This document shows positions 1-7,748 of a stretch of DNA of 64,000 nt, in pieces. Numbering within the stretch: the stretch's first letter is position 1; each line of letters opens with the position of its first letter. Location: NCBI RefSeq assembly GCF_030412015.1, contig NZ_JASNRD010000001.1:620001-684000 (forward strand), given 5' to 3'. The stretch comes from Massilia sp. YIM B02763 (GTDB lineage Bacteria > Pseudomonadota > Gammaproteobacteria > Burkholderiales > Burkholderiaceae_D). The translations under genes were made by a program, and so were the position numbers. The notes under the pieces are model-generated. The model saw only the letters and a list, made by a program, of their open reading frames with translations. It was not told the origin of the DNA and ran no database searches.

Positions 1-1117
1 AGTCGTTCGACGGGATCGGGCCCTTGATGGCGTCCGTCTTGTAGGTCGGCGGCGGCGGTTCGAGCTGGGCGATGTCGTTCACTTCGTAGCTGCCCTTGCC
101 GACGGCGACGCGCTTCGGCGCGGGCGGCAGGTCCGGCAGGGTGTAGACGGGCTTGGCGTCGCCGTCGCGCCACGGGAACACCTTGAACTCCAGCATCGAG
201 TAGCCGAACGAGGTGGCGCGCGCGATGCCGTGCATGCGCACGTAGCGGCCCGTCGCGTACAGGGGCACGCGGTCGTTGCCGCCGGGGCTGGCCAGCGTGC
301 GGTAGACGGTGGTCCAGGTCGAGGCATCGTCCGAGACCTGGATCTCGTAGGCGCGCCCGAAGGCGTTCTGCCAGTCGAATTCGACGGCGCCGATGACGGT
401 GCTCTGGCCGAGGTCGACGTAGATCCACTGGTCGTCGCCGTAGGTCGAGGACCAGCGCGAGCCGGTGTCGCCGTCCGTGACGTTGGTGGCCAGGTAGTCG
501 CGCGGAGTCAGCTCCTTCGGGTGGGCCGGATCGTCGATCTCCTGCGAGGATGCGACCACCGAGCGGCCCGCCGCGATATTCGGCGCCGGGGCCTGGACCG
601 CGCCCACGCCGCTGCCGTAGACGTTGAATTCGAGGATGGAGTAGCCGTAGGCCGGGTTGTTGCGCTCCGTGCCCAGCACGCGCAGGTAGCGGGCGTTCAG
701 GTCCAGCGGGATCCGGTTCACCAGCGACTGGTTCGGTTCCGGCGTGACGTACGCGCGCTCCCAGTGCACCTCGTCGTTCGACCACTGGATCTCGAAGGTC
801 TTGGCGAACGCGCCTTCCCAGTTGATCTCGACGCGCGAGACGTGGGCGTTGGCGCCCAGGTCGACGTAGAGCCACTGCGGGTCCTTGCCCCATGCGCTTT
901 CCCAGCGCGACTGCAGCGAGCCGTCGACGGCAAGGTCGGGCATGTTGTTGTCGCGCACCGACGAGGCGTACACGGGGCGGTCCACGGAAATGAGCTGGTC
1001 CTGCGCCTGGGCGGCGGGCCAGGCAAGCTGCAGCGCCAGCGCGATTCCCGCCAGGCGCAGCGCAGGACGGTTCGTACGCAGCGAGCGCAGAAGTACCGGT
1101 TTGGTTCGATGGGTCAT
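1..1117 (-). CDS. Secreted protein with two discoidin (F5/8 type C) domains, 3' part outside window
   Basis: The reading frame opens at the ATG at 1117, preceded by GAGGA five bases upstream, and stays open to base 1, so only the first 372 codons are present. A basic N-terminus followed by a hydrophobic stretch ending AQA gives a Sec signal peptide of about 39 residues. Two jellyroll carbohydrate-binding-like modules follow, roughly residues 40-175 and 185-325. Each has the discoidin pattern: an early DG..SRW element, then WxYVDLG, then RYLRV or RYVRM near the end, and SILEF or SMLEF. A short linker then runs into IKGPIPSND, and the next base is a t, compatible with W. This resembles the start of GH81 beta-1,3-glucanase modules, but too little is visible to claim it. 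Secreted glycan-binding is the supported role; the catalytic identity is open. Confidence 0.75.
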   Translation of the reverse strand, partial: MTHRTKPVLLRSLRTNRPALRLAGIALALQLAWPAAQAQDQLISVDRPVYASSVRDNNMPDLAVDGSLQSRWESAWGKDPQWLYVDLGANAHVSRVEINWEGAFAKTFEIQWSNDEVHWERAYVTPEPNQSLVNRIPLDLNARYLRVLGTERNNPAYGYSILEFNVYGSGVGAVQAPAPNIAAGRSVVASSQEIDDPAHPKELTPRDYLATNVTDGDTGSRWSSTYGDDQWIYVDLGQSTVIGAVEFDWQNAFGRAYEIQVSDDASTWTTVYRTLASPGGNDRVPLYATGRYVRMHGIARATSFGYSMLEFKVFPWRDGDAKPVYTLPDLPPAPKRVAVGKGSYEVNDIAQLEPPPPTYKTDAIKGPIPSND

Positions 1118-1392
1118 GGAGGTCCTCATGGAAGAAAAACGCGCACCGGCAGCGCGGGGTGGTGTCAAACGTGGAATATTGAACGGCGGAAACTCTAACA
1201 TAATGACACTGGATTTTTGTTGCCGTGCGGAACTATCTTTGGTAATGCCACCCGACAATTTCGGACAATTTGAAGACAAATAGCCGGGAACTTCGCTCAA
1301 CTGTTGACAGCGATAAAACGACCGTGTCAAAGAAGGCAAGTAGATTGATGAAAGCGCAATATAAATAAAGGAAAAATTTTCCGGGCTCAGCC

Positions 1393-1426
1393 TTGTCATC
1401 TTCCTGACATCGCGACGCACTAAGAT
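1393..1426 (+). promoter_or_regulatory. Pho box plus -10 element driving small-RNA candidate A
   Basis: TTGTCAT (1393-1399), four bases, then CTGACAT (1404-1410) form the 7-4-7 direct repeat of a PhoB site. Exactly ten bases later lies TAAGAT (1421-1426), a good -10. This spacing is that of classical PhoB-activated promoters, where the box replaces the -35. The neighbouring upstream gene runs the other way, so this promoter serves the short unit on its right. An imperfect dyad, GACGC...GCGTC (1414-1432), overlaps the -10. Confidence 0.7.
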
Positions 1427-1431
1427 GGCGT

Positions 1432-1502
1432 CACTCTCTTCGTGAGTTTCCTTATCGGATACTTCGTTCATCCGCCTTCCTCCGGGTCGGCGGATTTTTT
1501 TT
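1432..1502 (+). ncRNA. Small-RNA candidate A (Pho-regulated, about 70 nt)
   Basis: The predicted start is about six bases after the -10 at 1421-1426. The end is a Rho-independent terminator: ATCCGCC (1470-1476) pairs with GGCGGAT (1489-1495), with a 12-base loop, followed by a run of eight T. No start codon with a ribosome site or meaningful ORF lies between. The terminator loop carries CCTCC (1479-1483), a sequence able to pair with Shine-Dalgarno motifs. A second copy with the same order of elements lies at 23331-23396; segments shared include CTCTTC.GTAGTT- or GTGAGTTTCC-like stretches, TACTTCGTT or TACGTTGTT, and the CCGCC...GGCGGATTTTTTTT end. No known RNA family was recognised. The insertion sequence begins at the next base, leaving the T-run intact. 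Confidence 0.6.
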
Positions 1503-1525
1503 GGCGCTGTTCGCGTTAGTTATGT
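1503..1525 (+). repeat. Left terminal inverted repeat of the IS element
   Basis: Twenty-three bases beginning GGCGCTGTTCGCGTTAG match the reverse complement of 2552-2574 without mismatch. The left flank is the eight-T target duplication at 1495-1502. Confidence 0.9.
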
Positions 1526-1571
1526 GAACCGAACGCCATCGCTGCGGTCTTAGCCAAGGTCGAGGTAACTC

Positions 1572-2552
1572 ATGGGGACCGCAATGCGCAGCATGGTGTT
1601 CGACGACTTGTTGGCCGTCCTGAAGAACTTGCCGCTACGCTTCGACGATCTGGCGCGGCTACGTCACTGGCTGGCCTCCATCGCGCATCCGGGCGAATGC
1701 CTGGCCCTGATCGAAGGCGCGGCCGGCACGCCTGCTTGTCCCCACTGCGCATGTCTCCGCGTGCACCGCTGCGGCCAGGCCAGCGGCTTGCAACGCTTTC
1801 GTTGTTGCCGCTGCCGGCGCAGCTATAACGCCTTGACGGGAACGCCGCTCGCGCGGCTGCGCAAGAAGGAAAAATGGCTGCCTTATCTGCAGTGCCTGCT
1901 CGAGTCGCGCACGGTACGCGATGCCGCCACGGTTACCGGGGTACACCGCACGACCAGCTTTCGCTGGCGCCATCGTTTCCTGCCGGGGGCCATGCACGAG
2001 CGTCCGGCGGCATTGTCGGCCATCGTCGAGGCCGATGAAACTTATTTGCTCGAATCGCAGAAGGGCTCGCGCCACTTGAATCGGGCGCCGAGGAGACGGG
2101 GCGGCGTGGCACGGCGCCGCGGCATCAACCGCGAGCACGACTGCCTGCTGGTGGCGCGCGACCGTGGCGGTCACACGTTGGATTTTCATACGGGCCGCGG
2201 CGCCGTCACGGCAAGCCAGCTGGCGCGGTGCCTGGGACCGGTCCTCGCCGGTGACGCGCTGCTGATCAGCGATGCGGCGCCCGCTTATCGAACCTTTGCG
2301 GCGAAGGCGGGGTTCAGTCATGAAGTAGTGAACGTGAAAGCGGGAATCCGCGCACGCGGTGCGCTTCACATCCAGAATGTGAACGGTTGGCACAGCCGTT
2401 TCAAGACCTGGTTGCTGCGCTTTCGCGGCGTGGCCAGCCGCTATCTCATCCATTACTCCGGATGGCAGCGCATTCTGGACGACCGGCGCCTGACGACACC
2501 GGTCTTGCTACTGCGCGCGGCACTGCGTTGCCGCCGGTCTGCCGGCATCTAA
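1572..2552 (+). CDS. IS1595 family (ISXO2-like) transposase
   Basis: A 326-residue DDE-type transposase filling the IS element. Residues about 55-85 hold a zinc ribbon (CPHC, then CCRCRR) as in the Zn-ribbon domain preceding ISXO2-like transposases. The catalytic core starts at VEADETYLLESQKG, giving the first acidic residue near position 155. LLISDAAPAYRTF supplies the second Asp, and HIQNVNGWHSRFKTW carries the Asn/His-rich end of the core that replaces the usual Glu in this family. The ATG at 1572 is used; ATGs at 1584 and 1593 are also possible. The frame is intact, so the element may be active. Confidence 0.9.
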   Translation: MGTAMRSMVFDDLLAVLKNLPLRFDDLARLRHWLASIAHPGECLALIEGAAGTPACPHCACLRVHRCGQASGLQRFRCCRCRRSYNALTGTPLARLRKKEKWLPYLQCLLESRTVRDAATVTGVHRTTSFRWRHRFLPGAMHERPAALSAIVEADETYLLESQKGSRHLNRAPRRRGGVARRRGINREHDCLLVARDRGGHTLDFHTGRGAVTASQLARCLGPVLAGDALLISDAAPAYRTFAAKAGFSHEVVNVKAGIRARGALHIQNVNGWHSRFKTWLLRFRGVASRYLIHYSGWQRILDDRRLTTPVLLLRAALRCRRSAGI

Positions 2553-2574
2553 CATAACTAACGCGAACAGCGCC
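2552..2574 (-). repeat. Right terminal inverted repeat of the IS element
   Basis: This is the perfect partner of the left end; the transposase stop codon (2550-2552) touches it. The right flank is the eight-T duplication at 2575-2582. Confidence 0.9.
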
Positions 2575-2732
2575 TTTTTTTTGCCCGTTCGTGGTAACGC
2601 GAGAGGGAGGCGCGCACCGGCCTCCCGCTGCGAAGCAGGATTGGACGGTGGGGCCCTGAAAGGTTGCAGTCGATGGGTGGTCCCGGAGCAAGGACAGGGC
2701 GGACGTGAAGCGGAACGGGCCGTCGCCCGCCG

Positions 2733-3653
2733 TCAGTAGATATCCGGCACGATGATCTCCGGCGGCACCGGCCGGCGCACATAGTCGTCGTGGTACTCGC
2801 GCTCCGGCAGCTGGATCGTCGGCCGGTCGACTTCCTCGTACGGGATCTGCTGCAGCAGGTGGTGGATGCAGTTCAGGCGCGCGCGCTTCTTGTCCACGCC
2901 CTGCACGACCCACCAGCGCGCTTCCGGAATGTGCGTGCGTTCCAGCATGACTTCCTTGGCCTTCGTGTACTCCTCCCAGCGCCGGCGCGACTCCAGGTCC
3001 ATCGGGCTGAGCTTCCACTGCTTGAGCGGGTCGTGGATGCGGGACAGGAAGCGCGCGTTCTGCTCCTCGTCCGAGATCGAGAACCAGTACTTGATCAGCT
3101 GGATGCCCGAGCGCACCAGCATGCGTTCGAACTCGGGCACGGTCTGGAAGAATTCCTCGTACTGGTCGTCCGTGCAGAAGCCCATCACGCGCTCGACGCC
3201 GGCGCGGTTGTACCAGCTGCGGTCGAATAGGACGATCTCGCCGGCCGCCGGCAGGTGCGGGACGTAGCGCTGGAAATACCACTGGGTGCGTTCGCGGTCG
3301 TTCGGCGCCGGCAGCGCCACCACGCGGCACACGCGCGGGTTCAGGCGCTGCACGATGCGCTTGATGGCCCCGCCCTTGCCGGCCGCGTCGCGGCCTTCGA
3401 ACAGGATCACGACCTTGTGGCCCGTGTGCGCGACCCAGTCCTGCAGCTTGACCAGCTCGGCCTGCAGGCGGAACAGCTCGCGGAAGTAATCGCGCCGCGC
3501 GCTGCGCTCGGCCTCGGTCTGGGATTGCGCCGGCAGCAGCGTGTCCGGGTCGAGGTCGCGGTCGTCCAGCTCCAGTTCGAGCTCTTCGTCGTAGCTGTCG
3601 GCGATGTCGAGACGGACGCGCCGGACCAGGTCGGGGTGGTCGGTATTCCTCAT
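2733..3653 (-). CDS. ppk2: Polyphosphate kinase 2
   Basis: A 306-residue cytosolic PPK2 that uses polyphosphate to phosphorylate nucleotides (or the reverse). The Walker A loop GRDAAGKGG (about residue 87), Walker B FDRSWYNRAGVERVMGF and the lid region KYWFSIS are all present, as is DPLKQWKLSPMD, typical of single-domain PPK2 proteins acting on nucleoside diphosphates. The acidic N-terminal tail (ELELELDDRDLD) is common in betaproteobacterial members. The start ATG lies about 30 bases after the predicted transcription start of a Pho-box promoter at 3690-3723, so expression under phosphate starvation is expected. The gene faces the IS element across 150 bp that contain a GGGAGGC...GCCTCCC hairpin but no gene. 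Confidence 0.95.
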   Translation of the reverse strand: MRNTDHPDLVRRVRLDIADSYDEELELELDDRDLDPDTLLPAQSQTEAERSARRDYFRELFRLQAELVKLQDWVAHTGHKVVILFEGRDAAGKGGAIKRIVQRLNPRVCRVVALPAPNDRERTQWYFQRYVPHLPAAGEIVLFDRSWYNRAGVERVMGFCTDDQYEEFFQTVPEFERMLVRSGIQLIKYWFSISDEEQNARFLSRIHDPLKQWKLSPMDLESRRRWEEYTKAKEVMLERTHIPEARWWVVQGVDKKRARLNCIHHLLQQIPYEEVDRPTIQLPEREYHDDYVRRPVPPEIIVPDIY

Positions 3654-3689
3654 GGTGTGCCTTGTCAGGGTGGAGTTCGGGGTGGCCCG

Positions 3690-3723
3690 ACTCTACCCGG
3701 CCCCCATGACAGGGCCATGACCG
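3690..3723 (-). promoter_or_regulatory. Pho box plus -10 for ppk2
   Basis: Read on the minus strand: CGGTCAT (3723-3717), four bases, CTGTCAT (3712-3706), ten bases, TAGAGT (3695-3690). The geometry is identical to the two small-RNA promoters at 1393 and 23291. It ends 37 bases before the ppk2 start codon. Confidence 0.75.
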
Positions 3724-3729
3724 CGCGTG

Positions 3730-4995
3730 TCAGGCCAGGTAGGGTCCCGTGACGAGCGCCACGCGGTCGTCCTCGTCGCGGTTGTCCGTCACGGCCACGT
3801 GAAAGCGCGCGCCGCCCGGCGCCACGCGCACGACGACATGGCCGTCGTGGCTGCGCATGCGGCTGGTCAGGCGGCCGTTGGCGAGCATGTTCTCGCGCAT
3901 CACGGAAGTCGCGAACACGTCGCGCGGCCCCGGGTACAGGCGCTGGCTGAACATGCGCTCGAGCTGCAGCATGTCCGGATGCGCGATGTGCCAGCTCGGT
4001 ACCACCCATACCTGCGGCCGCAGCGCACGCACGACCTCGGCGTCGAGGCCGTCGAACATGCCGTGGTGGTCCGCCGTCGCCACGCTGGCCGGCCCGGCGG
4101 CCTTTGCGGCCGGGCCGAGGATATCGCGCCAGGGTAGCGCGCCGTCTTCCGTGTAGCTGGTCAGGTCCCCCGCCGTGAAATAGGAAAAGCGGCCGTAGCC
4201 GAGGCGGACCGCGATCGAGCACACGTTCTCGTTCGGCCAGTCGGCCCGCGCCAGCGTCGACAGCGGCGGAAAGTGCGCGACCGCCGACTCGCCCTGCCCG
4301 CTCCACACCTCGCCGTTGGCGGCCACGTTGCGGATCTCGAAGGCCGGCGCGCCCGGACGGTGGCCCATGGCGCGCAACTGGGTCGCGCTGCCGACCTTGA
4401 CGCGCTCGACGGCCCGGCCGGCGCGCCGGCGCTCCTGCACGAAGGCGCGGTAGTTGTCGGCGAACGCGCCCTGGATGGGCGCCGGATACGCGTAGTCCGG
4501 ATAGCCGCGGTCGACGACGGTGCCGATCTCCAGCAGCTCGGCCACGTCGGTGACGCCGCTCAGGCGGTACTTGCCGTTGGCCGCGAGCGGCGACGCCGCG
4601 CCGACGTCGCCCGTGTGGTCCGGGTGCACGTGGGTCACGAGCAGGTAGTCCAGGGCAACGAGTCCGGCGCGGCGCAGGTGGCGGCGCGCATAGCGGCCGA
4701 TCCACTCGCCCGCACGCCGGCTGGCATCCGGCCGTGGCGCCACCGAGGTATCGAGGCCGTTGTTCGATGCCCCCGCGTCGATCAGCATGCTGGTCCCGTC
4801 GGGCAGCATCACGAACGTGGCGTTGCCGCGGCCCGTGGCGATGTGGTGGATGTCGAGCCAGCCCGGCTGCCAGGGCGCGAGCGGGCTGCCGGCGCGATCG
4901 GGCAAGGCTTCGTCGGCGGCGGATGCGATGGCGGGCGACGCGGCCAGGGCGAGCATGGCGCGCAGCAGCGCGCGGCGCCGGGGTTGCGCGGGCAT
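3730..4995 (-). CDS. Exported metallo-beta-lactamase-fold hydrolase
   Basis: A 421-residue protein with an N-terminal RRRALLRAML and a hydrophobic stretch ending IASA, so likely exported (twin-arginine-like, but the motif is not perfect). THVHPDHTGD near residue 120 is the HxHxDH zinc-binding signature; the later TAGD, TADHHG and SWHIAHPD supply further metal ligands. The layout resembles ComEC/Rec2-type stand-alone hydrolases rather than true beta-lactamases; the substrate is unknown. The start is uncertain: ATG at 4995 begins MPAQPRRR, and an in-frame TTG lies 21 bases upstream; neither has a strong ribosome site. The gene is downstream of, but 13 bases beyond, the ppk2 promoter and transcribed toward it. 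Confidence 0.8.
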   Translation of the reverse strand: MPAQPRRRALLRAMLALAASPAIASAADEALPDRAGSPLAPWQPGWLDIHHIATGRGNATFVMLPDGTSMLIDAGASNNGLDTSVAPRPDASRRAGEWIGRYARRHLRRAGLVALDYLLVTHVHPDHTGDVGAASPLAANGKYRLSGVTDVAELLEIGTVVDRGYPDYAYPAPIQGAFADNYRAFVQERRRAGRAVERVKVGSATQLRAMGHRPGAPAFEIRNVAANGEVWSGQGESAVAHFPPLSTLARADWPNENVCSIAVRLGYGRFSYFTAGDLTSYTEDGALPWRDILGPAAKAAGPASVATADHHGMFDGLDAEVVRALRPQVWVVPSWHIAHPDMLQLERMFSQRLYPGPRDVFATSVMRENMLANGRLTSRMRSHDGHVVVRVAPGGARFHVAVTDNRDEDDRVALVTGPYLA

Positions 4996-5143
4996 CACGC
5001 GCGCACCATCGAGCAAGCAGGAACGACAAGGCTGGGACAGGAATGCGTCACGATGGGTCCTGAATAACGATCATCCTGCAAGCGTAGCACGCAGGCATGA
5101 CCCGACCGTGAAAAAAGAAAACCAAGCGGAAAAGCCGGGGATG

Positions 5144-5214
5144 AGGCGAGGGCAGGAATTGAACCTGCCTCCACGGCGTTGCAAGCCGTTGCATGACCTC
5201 TTTGCTACCTCGCC
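5144..5214 (-). tRNA. tRNA-Cys (GCA), no encoded CCA
   Basis: The minus strand folds as a full cloverleaf: acceptor GGCGAGG/CCTCGCC, D arm GCAAAGAGGTCATGC, anticodon stem ACGGC/GCCGT with loop TTGCAAC (anticodon GCA), T arm GCAGG-TTCAATT-CCTGC, and discriminator T73 as expected for cysteine. The genome continues CAT after the discriminator instead of CCA, so CCA must be added by the nucleotidyltransferase. In betaproteobacteria the CCA is normally encoded, so this may be a secondary or acquired cysteine tRNA. Confidence 0.85.
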
Positions 5215-5418
5215 GTGGATGATCATATGTTTTTCGCATTTGGCGGGCGTGCGCTGGATCAAGGGACTCCCCTTGACGGTGCATGTCACCGGCATGTGCG
5301 GAGACATGGGCATCGCCGACCGGCGAGCGACGCGGCTCGGCCGCATGCGTCCCATCCTGTCCTCATCCGCAATTATTTCTCTCTAGAAAAGTAGATCATT
5401 CGCCCACGCCTCGCTATA

Positions 5419-5437
5419 ATTGCGAATGATTCTTATT
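5419..5437 (+). promoter_or_regulatory. Fur box upstream of the siderophore receptor
   Basis: ATTGCGAATGATTCTTATT centres on the perfect palindrome GAATGATTC and matches the form of Fur sites found before siderophore receptors. It overlaps a TATAAT (5415-5420) and lies 43 bases before the start codon, so Fur with iron would block transcription. Confidence 0.75.
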
Positions 5438-5479
5438 AACTTTAGCCGGCACGACGCCGGCCACCAGCCAGGAGTTCCG

Positions 5480-7636
5480 ATGTCCCGCCCACGTTCGTCC
5501 CGCTTCCCGCAATCCGATTCCGCACGCCTGCTGCGCCTGCATCCGCTGGCCCTGGCTTGCGCCCTGCTCGCCGCGGGCAGCCCGGCGCTGGCCGCCGAGC
5601 CGGAGACGCCGGCCGTCCCGGAAGTGCAGGCGGACACGAACGTGGCCACCGTCACCATCACGGGCGCCAACGCGAAACAGGGCTACACGGTGCGCGACAG
5701 CGCCACCGCGACCCGCCTGGACCTGTCGCTGCGCGAGACCCCGCAATCGATCTCCGTGGTCACGCGCGAGAAAATGGACGACTTCAAGCTGAACTCCGTC
5801 AACGACATGCTGGCCAGCACGCCCGGCGTGACGGTGGAATCGATCGAGACCGATCGCGTCTACTACACGGCGCGCAGCTTCGAGATCACCAACTTCCAGT
5901 ACGACGGCGTCGGCATTCCCTTCGTGTTCGGCAATGTCACCGGCAACTTCGACACGGCGCTGTACGACCAGGTCGACATCGTGCGCGGCGCCAACGGCCT
6001 GCTGTCCTCGACCGGCAACCCGTCCGCCACCGTCAACTTCACGCGCAAGCGCCCGGGCGACAAGCTGGCCGCCTCCGCCGGCCTGACCTACGGGACCTGG
6101 GGCCACAAGCGCTTCGACGGCGACGTCACGATTCCCCTGAACGAACAGTGGGCGGCGCGCGTCGTGGTGGCGCGCGACCAGGGCGGCTCCTGGCTCGACC
6201 GCTACAACCTCACCAAGACCGTGGCCTCCGTCATCGTCGAAGGCAAGCTGGGCGCGAACGACAAGGTCGCCGCCGGCTACACCTACCAGAAGAGCGCGGC
6301 CGACGGCGCGATGTGGGGCGCGCTGCCGCTGTACTACACGGACGGCACCCCGACCAACTACCCGACCGCCGCCAACACGGCGCCGGGCTGGACCTACCAG
6401 GATGCCGCCGTCAACAGCACCTTCGCCGAATGGACGCACCGCTTCGGCAACGGCTGGACGGGCAAGGCGACGGCCACCTACAACCTGTCGCCCACCGATT
6501 CGAAGCTGTTCTTCGTGTCCGGCATCCAGGACCGCGCGACCGGCCTGGGCCTGACCAGCTACCCGTCGCTGTACCGCTCGAAGTTCAAGCAGAAGCTGGC
6601 CGACGCCTCGGTGACGGGCAAGTTCGACCTGGGCGGCCGCAGCCACGACCTGAGCTTCGGCGCCTCGTGGGCGGAGTCCCGGGTCGACCAGTTCTCGGGC
6701 TACGGCCAGGGCATCGGCACCGACCTGCCGGGCAATACCGCCGTCGACGGCAGCTATCCGGAACCGGCGTTCGACGCCAGCATCGCCAACAGCGGCTTCA
6801 CCGACAAGCGCAAGAACGCCTTCGTGGCCGTGCGCTGGAACCTGGCCGACGACTGGAAGCTGCTGACGGGCGCGAACCACGCCAAGGTCGACACCAGCGG
6901 CAACAGCTACGGCGTCGACAGCTACCGCTCGGCCAGCAAGACCTCGCCGTACGCGGGCCTGGTCTACGATATCAACCGCAACGTGTCGGCCTACGCCAGC
7001 TACACGGCCATCTTCAATCCGCAGAGCGAGATCGACGCCAGCCGCCAGCCGCTGGCGCCGGTCGAGGGCAAGACCTACGAACTGGGCGTGAAGAGCGAAT
7101 TGATGGGCGGCCGCCTGAACCTGTCCGGCGCCGTCTTCAAGACCAAGCAGGACAATGCCGCCCAGCTGCTCGGCTACCTGAACGGCGTCGACGCCTACTA
7201 CGAAGGCATCAGCGCCAAGTCGAAGGGCTTCGAGCTGGAGGCGAGCGGCCAGCTGACGCGCAACTGGAACGCCAACATCGGCTTCGCCCAGCTGTCGATG
7301 GAAGGCAACGAGGGCGAGGACGTCAAGACCTATATCCCGCGCAAGACGGTGCGCGCCGCCACCACCTACCGCTTCCCGGCGCTGCCGGAGCTGAAGGTGG
7401 GCGCGAGCGTCAACTGGCAGTCGCGGATCTACCTGGACGACGTCGCCGCCGTGATCCGCCAGGGTTCCTACGCCACCGTGGGCCTGATGGCCCAGTACGA
7501 CATCACGCCGCACCTGAAGCTCTCGGCCAACGTCTACAACCTGACCGACAAGCGCCACCTCCAGAGCCTGTACTGGAACCAGAGCTACTACGCGGCGCCG
7601 CGCAACGCCAGCGTCAGCCTGAACTGGACCTATTGA
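5480..7636 (+). CDS. TonB-dependent ferric-siderophore receptor
   Basis: A 718-residue outer-membrane receptor. The start at 5480 is set by AGGAG six bases upstream; an earlier in-frame start has none. A signal peptide ends near LAAGSPALAAE. The plug domain spans roughly residues 50-200 and shows the siderophore-receptor signature RETPQSISVVTREKMDD, NDMLASTPGV and the RGANGLLSSTGNPSATVNFTRKRP-type segment. The 22-strand barrel follows and ends in an aromatic residue (NWTY), as required for outer-membrane insertion; FNPQSEIDASRQPLAPVEGKTYELGVK is the classical barrel motif of this family. The overlapping Fur box indicates iron repression. The cognate siderophore cannot be read from the sequence. 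Confidence 0.92.
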   Translation: MSRPRSSRFPQSDSARLLRLHPLALACALLAAGSPALAAEPETPAVPEVQADTNVATVTITGANAKQGYTVRDSATATRLDLSLRETPQSISVVTREKMDDFKLNSVNDMLASTPGVTVESIETDRVYYTARSFEITNFQYDGVGIPFVFGNVTGNFDTALYDQVDIVRGANGLLSSTGNPSATVNFTRKRPGDKLAASAGLTYGTWGHKRFDGDVTIPLNEQWAARVVVARDQGGSWLDRYNLTKTVASVIVEGKLGANDKVAAGYTYQKSAADGAMWGALPLYYTDGTPTNYPTAANTAPGWTYQDAAVNSTFAEWTHRFGNGWTGKATATYNLSPTDSKLFFVSGIQDRATGLGLTSYPSLYRSKFKQKLADASVTGKFDLGGRSHDLSFGASWAESRVDQFSGYGQGIGTDLPGNTAVDGSYPEPAFDASIANSGFTDKRKNAFVAVRWNLADDWKLLTGANHAKVDTSGNSYGVDSYRSASKTSPYAGLVYDINRNVSAYASYTAIFNPQSEIDASRQPLAPVEGKTYELGVKSELMGGRLNLSGAVFKTKQDNAAQLLGYLNGVDAYYEGISAKSKGFELEASGQLTRNWNANIGFAQLSMEGNEGEDVKTYIPRKTVRAATTYRFPALPELKVGASVNWQSRIYLDDVAAVIRQGSYATVGLMAQYDITPHLKLSANVYNLTDKRHLQSLYWNQSYYAAPRNASVSLNWTY

Positions 7637-7654
7637 ACGCAAGCGCAATGAAAA

Positions 7655-7683
7655 TGTAACGGCGGGGCTGCTCTGCCGTTACA
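7655..7683 (+). terminator. 3' hairpin after the siderophore receptor
   Basis: TGTAACGGC pairs perfectly with GCCGTTACA around an 11-base loop. No T-run follows, so it is a stabilising or Rho-assisted 3' hairpin at best. Confidence 0.35.
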
Positions 7684-7748
7684 GTTGCCGCGCTCCGGCG
7701 GCAAACTGGCGTAGCATGGTGTCCACACCATTCGACCCGGGGGACTTC

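Larger units (their letters stand above)
1503..2574 (+). mobile_element. IS1595-type (ISXO2-like) insertion sequence, complete
   Basis: This 1072-bp element has perfect 23-bp terminal inverted repeats starting GGCGCTGTTCGCG and a single transposase gene. It is flanked on both sides by TTTTTTTT (1495-1502 and 2575-2582), an 8-bp target duplication, which is the size usual for the IS1595 family. The intact ends, intact transposase and perfect duplication point to a recent insertion. The target was the T-run of the terminator of small-RNA candidate A; because the whole run was duplicated, the terminator should still work. Confidence 0.9.

Noticed and set aside
1414-1432. Dyad over the -10 of candidate A as an attenuator of an upstream gene
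   Set aside because: The upstream gene is divergent, so no transcript enters from the left; the promoter geometry explains the element better.
5414-7648. 744-codon open frame antisense to the siderophore receptor
   Set aside because: A GC-rich shadow: Arg/Val/Gln/His-rich composition, no domain, no ribosome site, and the plus strand has a clear receptor.
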